NCBI GenBank assembly: GCA_035620375.1
Contig: DASPGX010000011.1
Location: 1-34,959 of the forward strand
Length of the DNA: 34,959 nucleotides
Source of the DNA: DASPGX01 sp035620375
Lineage (GTDB): Bacteria > Patescibacteriota > Minisyncoccia > 2-02-FULL-40-12 > GWA2-44-9
Direction: 5' to 3'
Every line of letters begins with the position of its first letter. The first letter of the stretch is position 1. The translations under genes and the position numbers were made by a program. Under the pieces are notes generated by a model. The model saw only the letters and a list, made by a program, of their open reading frames with translations, had not been told where the DNA came from and did no database searches. Shown here piece after piece: positions 29,792 to 34,959 of this stretch.

Positions 29792-30157
29792 CTATACCAA
29801 TTCCTGTGCAAGCGAAGCGATTGCCTGGAATCCCTTTTCCTTGATTTCCCGCGGGATGGGGCCGAAAATGCGTCCGCCCTTGGGCTCCGTGCCTTCCAGA
29901 ATCACCACGGCGTTGTCGTCAAAGCGCAGCACCGTGCCGTCCGAACGGCGGAAGGGATTGCGCTGGCGGACCACGACGGCCTTGAGCACGTCCTTCTTCT
30001 TCACCGATTTGCGGGGCTCCGCGACTTTGACCGACACCACCACGATGTCGCCGATCTGCGCGTACCGGCGGCGCGAACCGCCGAGCACCTTGAACACGCC
30101 GACCTTCTTGGCGCCGGTGTTGTCTGCAACATCTACGATGGAACGGAGCTGTAACAT
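29792..30157 (-). CDS. rplN: Ribosomal protein uL14
   Basis: Interface protein of the large subunit that contacts the 30S, 121 aa. The start MLQLRSIVDVADNTGAKKVG, then KVLGGSRRRYAQIGDIVVVS, VVVRQRNPFRRSDGTVLRFD and the C-terminal GPIPREIKEKGFQAIASLAQ are canonical. A 33-base spacer from rpsQ carries a palindromic repeat copy overlapping the rpsQ stop. No unusual extension or deletion. Confidence 0.98.
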   Translation of the reverse strand: MLQLRSIVDVADNTGAKKVGVFKVLGGSRRRYAQIGDIVVVSVKVAEPRKSVKKKDVLKAVVVRQRNPFRRSDGTVLRFDDNAVVILEGTEPKGGRIFGPIPREIKEKGFQAIASLAQELV

Positions 30158-30175
30158 GATGGTGTATTACTCGTG

Positions 30176-30193
30176 GTGAGCTTAGTCGAACTA
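30176..30193. repeat. Palindromic repeat copy in the rpsQ-rplN spacer
   Basis: GTGAGCTTAGTCGAACTA on the plus strand, one base longer than the copy at 27735 and likewise ending in the stop codon (TAG) of the upstream gene. Confidence 0.7.
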
Positions 30194-30466
30194 TGCGGCC
30201 GCTTCGGTCTTCGGAACCACAACCCAGCGCTTCGTCTTGGACAGCGGGCGGGATGCGCGGATGGTGACCGTCTCTCCGGTGCGGTACGCGTTCTCGGGGT
30301 CGTGGGCGTAGTACGTCTCGCTGACCTTGTACTGCTTCTTGTACTTCTCGTTCATCTTCAAACGCGTCACGCGGACCCGGATGGTCTTGTCCATTTTGTC
30401 CGACACGACCGTACCGCGCAGGGTGCGGATGCGGACGCCGGTCTGGTTGTCGTTCTGTGCAGTCAT
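30191..30466 (-). CDS. rpsQ: Ribosomal protein uS17
   Basis: Small-subunit OB-fold protein binding the 5' domain of 16S rRNA, 91 aa. Core motifs are IRTLRGTVVSDKMDKTIRVR, KMNEKYKKQYKVSETYYAHD and RTGETVTIRASRPLSKTKRW. An extra short polar N-terminus (MTAQNDNQTG) precedes the fold. The stop codon is TAG, supplied by the palindromic repeat. It lies 14 bases after rpmC in standard order. Confidence 0.97.
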   Translation of the reverse strand: MTAQNDNQTGVRIRTLRGTVVSDKMDKTIRVRVTRLKMNEKYKKQYKVSETYYAHDPENAYRTGETVTIRASRPLSKTKRWVVVPKTEAAA

Positions 30467-30480
30467 GATGGCTGAATATT

Positions 30481-30669
30481 TTACTGAATTTTAGCCTGTG
30501 CCGTCAAGATACGGGCCAGTTCGCGCTTCTCGCGGCCGATCTGGGACGTATTCTTCACCTTCTTGCCGACCATCTGCTCGCGCAGCTGGACGATTTTGAT
30601 GCGCTGCTCCTGCTCCAGTTGGGTCAGGCGCTCGCGGGACAGGTCGTTGTAATTCTCTTTCTTAGCCAT
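30481..30669 (-). CDS. rpmC: Ribosomal protein uL29
   Basis: Small helical protein at the polypeptide exit tunnel, 62 aa. NYNDLSRERLTQLEQEQRIK and KKVKNTSQIGREKRELARIL match the two-helix family with the usual basic C-terminal half. It starts with MAKKE five bases after the rplP stop. The order rplP-rpmC-rpsQ is conserved in bacterial S10 operons, which supports the call for such a short protein. Confidence 0.95.
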   Translation of the reverse strand: MAKKENYNDLSRERLTQLEQEQRIKIVQLREQMVGKKVKNTSQIGREKRELARILTAQAKIQ

Positions 30670-30674
30670 GGTGA

Positions 30675-31085
30675 TTACGAACGCTGAATAATACGGGTCT
30701 TAATCGGCAGCTTGTGGCCCGCGCCGGTCAGGGCCTGGCGCGCCATCTCGTCGGTGACACCGTCCAGCTCGAACAGAACCTGTCCGGCCTGCACGGGCGC
30801 GACGAAGTGGCTCAACGAACCGGTGCCGCCGCCCATGCCGACCTCGCTGGACTTTGCCGTGCGGGGCTTGTCGGGAAACACGCGGGTCCAGATTTTGCCG
30901 CCCCGGGCCAGCACGCGGCTGATGACGCGGCGGGCGGACTCCAGCTGGCTGGCCTTGAGCCAGTCGCCTTCCACCGCCTTGAGTCCCCACGCGCCGAAAC
31001 TCAGTTCCGTCCCGCGTGAAGCCGTCCGCCTGCGCGAGCGGCCTTTGTGGACTTTCCGGTGCAAAATTCTCTTGGGCTGCAACAT
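30675..31085 (-). CDS. rplP: Ribosomal protein uL16
   Basis: Large-subunit protein near the A-site tRNA and the peptidyl-transferase centre, 136 aa. Diagnostic segments: MLQPKRILHRKVHKGRSRRR, SFGAWGLKAVEGDWLKASQL, ESARRVISRVLARGGKIWTR and MGGGTGSLSHFVAPVQAGQV. Length is normal. Nine bases separate it from the rpsC stop. No special feature apart from the operon context. Confidence 0.98.
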   Translation of the reverse strand: MLQPKRILHRKVHKGRSRRRTASRGTELSFGAWGLKAVEGDWLKASQLESARRVISRVLARGGKIWTRVFPDKPRTAKSSEVGMGGGTGSLSHFVAPVQAGQVLFELDGVTDEMARQALTGAGHKLPIKTRIIQRS

Positions 31086-31094
31086 GATGTTCGG

Positions 31095-31766
31095 TTAGCG
31101 GTTAAGGTTGTCGGTCGCGGAATCCTTGTCCTCGTCAAACACTTCACCCTTGTAGACCCACACCTTGATGCCGATGGTCCCGTAGGTCGTGTATGCGGTC
31201 GCCCGGGCGAAATCGATGTCCGCACGCAGGGTCTGCAGGGGCAGGCTTCCCTCTTCCTGGTGCTCGGAGCGGGCGATTTCGGAACCGTCCAGGCGTCCCC
31301 CGACGTGGATCTTCGCGCCTTTGACGTCGCGGGCGGCCATCAGGCGGGCCAGCGTCATCCGCATCGCACGGCGGAACGGGAACCGCTTCTCCAGCTGTTC
31401 GGCGAGCGATTCGGCGGCGACGGCGGCCGATGACTCCGGGTTGCGGAGCTCCTGAACCTCCACCTGCAGGGGCACCTTCTTGCCCAACAGAGCGTTCAGC
31501 TGCTTCTTGATGTCCTCAATACCGCTGCCCCCGCGGCCGATGATAAGACCGGGGCGCGCCGTGTTGATGACGACCTTCACGCTCTTGGGGCCGCGCTCGA
31601 TGCCGACCGAATCCACGGCCATGCCGCGCAGGCGCTTGGTGAGGAAGTCCCGGATGGTGATGTCCGTCTTCAGGTACGCGGGGTAGTTGGACCCGCCGAA
31701 CCACTTGGACGACCAGTCCTTGATGATGCCTACCCGGAACCCTGTTGGTGATACTTTCTGTCCCAT
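31095..31766 (-). CDS. rpsC: Ribosomal protein uS3
   Basis: mRNA-entry-channel protein of the small subunit. MGQKVSPTGFRVGIIKDWSS, the KH domain with ARPGLIIGRGGSGIEDIKKQ, and the C-terminal domain with FPFRRAMRMTLARLMAARDV and GAKIHVGGRLDGSEIARSEH are typical. At 223 aa it has normal length with a short acidic tail (DEDKDSATDN). It follows rplV across a 21-base spacer. No anomalies. Confidence 0.98.
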   Translation of the reverse strand: MGQKVSPTGFRVGIIKDWSSKWFGGSNYPAYLKTDITIRDFLTKRLRGMAVDSVGIERGPKSVKVVINTARPGLIIGRGGSGIEDIKKQLNALLGKKVPLQVEVQELRNPESSAAVAAESLAEQLEKRFPFRRAMRMTLARLMAARDVKGAKIHVGGRLDGSEIARSEHQEEGSLPLQTLRADIDFARATAYTTYGTIGIKVWVYKGEVFDEDKDSATDNLNR

Positions 31767-31787
31767 GATGCTGTGTGTATAGATAAA

Positions 31788-32324
31788 TTAACCGCTCTTG
31801 CGCTGGAACAGGCGGCGTCCGAAGCCCGCAAGACCGCGGCTCTTCGGCTTGGCCTCGTCCGTCACGGCCGGACCCTTGCGTACTGCCGCCGGCTCGTGGT
31901 CGTGGTCATGGTCGTGTCCCGCCTCCGCCTGCGCGTCCGTGGATTCGGCGGCCTTCTTCTTGGCCGGACCTTCCTGCATCCGCATGCCGGCGACGCGCTC
32001 ATCCAGAATCAGGTTGATGCGGCTCGTCTTCTTCTGGATTTCGCCCGCGCGGCCGAAGCCCTTGGGCTGCCAGCGGCGAAGCTTGATACCCTCGTCCACC
32101 CAGAGGTTCTTGATGAACAGGTTGCCGCGCACCATGCGGTAGTTGTTCTCCGCGTTCGCGACGGCCGAATTCACGAGCTTCACGATGGGAGCCGCCGAAC
32201 GCTTGCTCATGTGGGCGAGCTGGTCCAGGGCCGCGTCGATGTCCTTCTTCTTAATCAGGCCCGCCACCAAACGCACCTTGCGGGGCGCGATGCGGATGCC
32301 GTTCAGTTTTGCTTTGACTTCCAT
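31788..32324 (-). CDS. rplV: Ribosomal protein uL22 with His/Asp-rich C-terminal extension
   Basis: Exit-tunnel protein of the large subunit. The core is intact: KLNGIRIAPRKVRLVAGLIK, MSKRSAAPIVKLVNSAVANA, and the tunnel hairpin region with INLILDERVAG. E. coli uL22 is 110 aa; this one is 178. The extra C-terminal part contains an Ala/Glu stretch, AGHDHDHDHEP, which alternates His and Asp and could bind metal ions, then a Lys/Arg/Gly-rich end (GLAGFGRRLFQRKSG). The extension starts after the normal fold, so ribosomal function should be kept. Confidence 0.96.
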   Translation of the reverse strand: MEVKAKLNGIRIAPRKVRLVAGLIKKKDIDAALDQLAHMSKRSAAPIVKLVNSAVANAENNYRMVRGNLFIKNLWVDEGIKLRRWQPKGFGRAGEIQKKTSRINLILDERVAGMRMQEGPAKKKAAESTDAQAEAGHDHDHDHEPAAVRKGPAVTDEAKPKSRGLAGFGRRLFQRKSG

Positions 32325-32340
32325 GTTTGGGGAAAGGTAT

Positions 32341-32396
32341 TAGCTGGTAGGTCGTAGCTGGTAGTCGGTCTTCCCTACAAGCTACAAGCTTTCTGG
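32341..32396. repeat. Heptamer-periodic spacer between rpsS and rplV
   Basis: The plus strand reads in exact sevens: TAGCTGG, TAGGTCG, TAGCTGG, TAGTCGG, TCTTCCC, TACAAGC, TACAAGC, TTTCTGG. Two different units (TAGCTGG-like and TACAAGC) share one continuous 7-base phase over 56 bases. Confidence 0.85.
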
Positions 32397-32400
32397 CTCA

Positions 32401-32760
32401 TCACTTTGCCGGTGCGCCGGTCGTTCCCGCCGTCTCCGCGGCCTTGGCGGCCTTGGCGGCGTCAACCTCGCGCTGTTTGGCGGCGGCTTCCATCTCCTTC
32501 TGCATGCGTCCGCCGTGGCGGGTGAACTTGCGGGTGTGGGCGAACTCGCCGAGCTTGTGGCCGACCATGTCCTCGGTTACCAGCACCGGAATGTGCGTCC
32601 GGCCGTTGTGCACGCCGAACGTGAATCCGATGAACTCGGGCACGATGGTGCAGGCGCGGGACCAGGTCTTGATGACGGCCTTTCCGCCCGCCTTCAAACC
32701 GCCGATTTTCTTCAGCAGGCGCTCATCCACGTACGGTCCCTTTTTCAGGCTTCGTGACAT
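32401..32760 (-). CDS. rpsS: Ribosomal protein uS19 with Ala/Lys-rich C-terminal tail
   Basis: Small-subunit head protein that contacts tRNA and the large subunit. MSRSLKKGPYVDERLLKKIG, KTWSRACTIVPEFIGFTFGV and LGEFAHTRKFTRHGG are canonical. E. coli uS19 is 92 aa; this is 119 because of a helical Ala/Lys/Glu tail (EMEAAAKQREVDAAKAAKAA). Heptamer-periodic spacers flank the gene on both sides, the only gene in the operon where this happens. Confidence 0.97.
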   Translation of the reverse strand: MSRSLKKGPYVDERLLKKIGGLKAGGKAVIKTWSRACTIVPEFIGFTFGVHNGRTHIPVLVTEDMVGHKLGEFAHTRKFTRHGGRMQKEMEAAAKQREVDAAKAAKAAETAGTTGAPAK

Positions 32761-32770
32761 AGTTTGGGGT

Positions 32771-32803
32771 AATTTCTAATTTCCAATTTCTAATTACCAG
32801 TTA
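32771..32803. repeat. Heptamer-periodic spacer between rplB and rpsS
   Basis: AT-rich units in sevens on the plus strand: AATTTCT, AATTTCC, AATTTCT, AATTACC, then AGTTACT continuing into the rplB stop codon. It stands out against the GC-rich flanks. Confidence 0.8.
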
Positions 32804-33628
32804 CTACTTTATTCTCCTCCGGAGAATAAAGACTCCGCTCTTCTTCTTCGGGTCGCGCGTCTTGCGTCCGCCGGTAATCTTACCGTGGCGGGTCTTGGGA
32901 CGGCGCGTACCGCGGCCCTGGCGGCCCTCACCACCACCGTAGGGGTGGTCCACCGGGTTCTTCGCGGTTCCACGGACCTTCGGCCGGCGTCCGAGCCAGC
33001 GGCTGCGTCCGGCCTTGCCCAGCCAGATGCTGGAATGCTCGGCGTTGGACAACTGCCCGATGGACGCGTACGCGTCGGCGGGAATGATGCGGACCTCCGA
33101 AGACGGCATAGAAAGCTGGACGGTCTTCTCCTCAACGGCAGTGATGGTCGCGGCGCTGCCCGCCGAGCGGACCAGCAGGCCGCCCTGGCCCGGGCGGAGC
33201 TCCACGTTGTGGACCAGCGTGCCCTGCGGGATGTTCTTCAACAGCATCCGGTTCCCGGGGCGCAGTTTGCCCTTTTCGCTGGTGACGATGACGTCGCCCA
33301 CCTTCAAATCCTGGGGCGCGAGGATGTACCGGCGCTCGCCGTCGGCGTAGTGCAGGCGGGCGATGCGGGCGGTGCGGTTCGGGTCGTACTCCAGCGCGGC
33401 GACCTTTGCCGGGATGTCGTACTTGTCCTGTTTGAAATCAACAGTGCGGAACAGCCGCTTCACACCGCCGCCCTTGTACGGGCCGGTGATGCGGCCCTGG
33501 TTGTTGCGGCCGTACTTGCGCCGGAACCCGCTCGTGAGCGGCTTCAAGGGGGCGCCCTTGCTCAGGTCGGAGAAGTCGTAGCCCCGCATGTTCCGCCGTG
33601 ACGGCGTTGTCGGCTTGTAGGTCTTCAT
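32804..33628 (-). CDS. rplB: Ribosomal protein uL2
   Basis: Large-subunit protein required for subunit association and peptidyl transfer, 274 aa. RRNMRGYDFSDLSKGAPLKP, then GRNNQGRITGPYKGGGVKRL, the SH3-like domain, and the C-terminal VRGTAKNPVDHPYGGGEGRQ including the conserved catalytic-centre His (VDHPYGGGEG). Length and order are normal. Its stop codon lies at the edge of the heptamer spacer. It starts four bases after the rplW stop. Confidence 0.98.
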   Translation of the reverse strand: MKTYKPTTPSRRNMRGYDFSDLSKGAPLKPLTSGFRRKYGRNNQGRITGPYKGGGVKRLFRTVDFKQDKYDIPAKVAALEYDPNRTARIARLHYADGERRYILAPQDLKVGDVIVTSEKGKLRPGNRMLLKNIPQGTLVHNVELRPGQGGLLVRSAGSAATITAVEEKTVQLSMPSSEVRIIPADAYASIGQLSNAEHSSIWLGKAGRSRWLGRRPKVRGTAKNPVDHPYGGGEGRQGRGTRRPKTRHGKITGGRKTRDPKKKSGVFILRRRIK

Positions 33629-33632
33629 GGTG

Positions 33633-34028
33633 CTAGCTTGTTGCGATTGACTGGCCGGCCTTCAGAACGACGACGGCCTTGGTCACGCCGGACGTTTTGC
33701 CCTCGCGCAGACCGACGCGCATGTTCTTGGACGGCAGCTTGGTTATCTTCACGGACCGGACGTCCACCTTGTACCGCTCGTGCACTTCGGTCGCGACCTG
33801 CGGCTTGGTGGCCTTCTTGTCCACGACGAATACGTACTGGTTGTACGCCTGCACGCGGGAGCTCTTCTCGCTCAAATGCATCCGCTTGATGACCGAACGG
33901 CCGGATACCGGCGGCGGGGTCGCTACCAGCTCTCCGGCTTCTCCTGCTTCCGTTGCGGCTTCAACCTGGGCCGGCGCTGCCGGCTTCTTTTCCTTCTTAT
34001 CCTTCTTCTTGAACAGGTTGAATGCCAT
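33633..34028 (-). CDS. rplW: Ribosomal protein uL23 with N-terminal extension
   Basis: Exit-site protein that docks SRP and trigger factor. The conserved part begins near residue 45: IKRMHLSEKSSRVQAYNQYV, then KKATKPQVATEVHERYKVDV and VKITKLPSKNMRVGLREGKT. E. coli uL23 is 100 aa; this is 131. The N-terminal extension starts very basic (MAFNLFKKKDKKEKK) and continues Ala/Glu/Pro-rich, likely disordered. The ATG at 34028 is kept because the upstream gene stops four bases before it on the transcript. Confidence 0.95.
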   Translation of the reverse strand: MAFNLFKKKDKKEKKPAAPAQVEAATEAGEAGELVATPPPVSGRSVIKRMHLSEKSSRVQAYNQYVFVVDKKATKPQVATEVHERYKVDVRSVKITKLPSKNMRVGLREGKTSGVTKAVVVLKAGQSIATS

Positions 34029-34032
34029 ACGA

Positions 34033-34710
34033 TTACTTTTCGCTATTCGCTATTCGCTTCTCCCTCTGTCCTACGGCCTCTTTAGCCATAATGACGTACG
34101 GGAATGACAGGACATCCAGTGCGTTCAGGTCGCTCACGCGCGCGGTCTGGACGAACGGCAGGTTCCCCAGCGCACGGCGGGTCATCTCGTCCTCTTTACC
34201 ACCGGCCAGCACGACCAGCACGCGTCCGGCCTTGTCCTTGCCGGTGGCGTATTCGGGGAAATTCGCCGTCAGCGCCGCCATGAATCCGCGGGCGGACTTG
34301 GTCTTGCCGTCGGCGATGGGGTCAAATCCGTCCACCACGAGCAATTTGCCCTCGGCCGCGCGGGCGGACAGAACCGCGCCCAGCGCCTTGCGGGCCATGG
34401 AGCGGTTGATGCTCTTCTTGAAATTCACGTCCTTGAGCGGACCGTGGGTAACGCCTCCGCCCTTCCAGATGGGCGAGCGGATGGAACCGTGCCGGGCGCG
34501 GCCCGTGCCCTTCTGGCGCCACGGCTTGGCGCCTCCGCCGCGCACCTCGGCGCGGGTCCGGCCGTGCGCCAGCGTCTGCCGGCGGTTGGACATCTGCGAG
34601 GTCGCAATCTGGTAGACCAGGTCACGGTTCATCGGCACGTTGAACACGGCGTCGCTGGCGGCGACCGTTCCGCTCTTGGCTCCCTGCGCGTTGTAGACCG
34701 GAAGTTCCAT
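34033..34710 (-). CDS. rplD: Ribosomal protein uL4 with repeat-derived C-terminus
   Basis: Large-subunit protein lining the exit tunnel and autoregulator of the S10 operon in E. coli. Typical segments include ELPVYNAQGAKSGTVAASDA, the RNA-binding loop with RAEVRGGGAKPWRQKGTGRA and RHGSIRSPIWKGGGVTHGPL. At 225 aa it is normal or slightly long. The last residues, REKRIANSEK, are encoded by tandem TTCGCTA units (plus-strand sense), so the C-terminus looks like a repeat array captured into the reading frame. Confidence 0.96.
   Translation of the reverse strand: MELPVYNAQGAKSGTVAASDAVFNVPMNRDLVYQIATSQMSNRRQTLAHGRTRAEVRGGGAKPWRQKGTGRARHGSIRSPIWKGGGVTHGPLKDVNFKKSINRSMARKALGAVLSARAAEGKLLVVDGFDPIADGKTKSARGFMAALTANFPEYATGKDKAGRVLVVLAGGKEDEMTRRALGNLPFVQTARVSDLNALDVLSFPYVIMAKEAVGQREKRIANSEK
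34039..34059. repeat. Three tandem heptamers within the 3' end of rplD
   Basis: TTCGCTA, TTCGCTA, TTCGCTT on the plus strand (34039-34045, 34046-34052, 34053-34059). On the coding strand they encode RIANSEK before the stop. Confidence 0.8.
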
Positions 34711-34718
34711 GATGAAAA

Positions 34719-34959
34719 TTACTTGGCGTGTACCTCCAGAAGCGTCCCCTTCGGGCCCGGCACCGCGCCGGTCACCGCCAGCACGCCCAGTTCGGCGTCC
34801 ACGGCCATCACCTTCAGGCCGCGCACCGTGGTCCGGACGCCGCCCATGCGGCCCGGTCCGCGAAGCCCCTTCAGCGTGTGCTGGGGGAACCGCTGACCGA
34901 TGGAACCGACGTGCCGGGTGACGTGCTTGTGGCCGTGCGAGGCAGGCATACCGCGGAAC
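34719..34959 (-). CDS. rplC: Ribosomal protein uL3 (partial, N-terminus beyond the window)
   Basis: Only the C-terminal part is present. It reads FRGMPASHGHKHVTRHVGSI, then GQRFPQHTLKGLRGPGRMGG and RTTVRGLKVMAVDAELGVLA, matching the end of uL3, including the SIGQ and GxMGG stretches near the peptidyl-transferase centre. The frame is open to the right edge, so it is cut by the window. The first ATG inside (34949) is internal. It precedes rplD by 8 bases, as expected in an S10 operon. Confidence 0.95.
   Translation of the reverse strand, partial: FRGMPASHGHKHVTRHVGSIGQRFPQHTLKGLRGPGRMGGVRTTVRGLKVMAVDAELGVLAVTGAVPGPKGTLLEVHAK

Overview
The window reads as a compact chromosome segment of a Candidate Phyla Radiation (Patescibacteria, probably Parcubacteria-like) bacterium of fairly high GC. 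The evidence is an S10/spc ribosomal operon that passes straight from rpsE to rplO with no rpmD (uL30), a hallmark loss of CPR bacteria; tight packing with 4-bp start/stop overlaps; many short orphan genes; and low-complexity tails on several ribosomal proteins. I cannot place it further. Every convincing protein gene lies on the minus strand, so the layout below follows transcription, from high to low coordinates.

34959-24804: the ribosomal operon rplC(partial)-rplD-rplW-rplB-rpsS-rplV-rpsC-rplP-rpmC-rpsQ-rplN-rplX-rplE-rpsN-rpsH-rplF-rplR-rpsE-rplO-secY, closed by a strong terminator after secY. Its few long spacers carry arrays with a strict 7-base period, and other junctions carry short palindromic repeats. 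24540-21518: an island of eight small orphan genes in four promoter/terminator-bounded units, sitting where adk would normally follow secY. 21456-19994: adk and map, then a 54-residue basic protein with its own strong promoter.

19771-19374 has no convincing protein gene but holds two candidate structured RNAs, one of them the only likely plus-strand transcript (weakly SRP-like). 19329-15680: a 23S-5S rRNA operon with its own near-consensus promoter and terminator; no 16S or tRNA gene precedes the 23S, so the rRNA genes are unlinked. 15626-12515: small orphan genes, an anchored Cys-rich surface protein and the SEDS glycosyltransferase RodA. 12280-5494: rpoB and rpoC, closed by a strong terminator. 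5405-1: small orphan units, ftsK with two short coupled genes, another orphan, and recA, which runs off the left edge.

Together this is mostly core information processing (translation, RNA polymerase, Sec export, chromosome translocation, recombination, cell-wall elongation) interleaved with short monocistronic cassettes of unknown function. The most notable sequence features are palindromic repeats inserted in frame in RecA and uS8, the heptamer-periodic spacers, recurring AACGGCTCA tandem hairpins, terminators abutting the next -35 box, the candidate RNAs, and an adenylate kinase lacking usual AMP-site residues.
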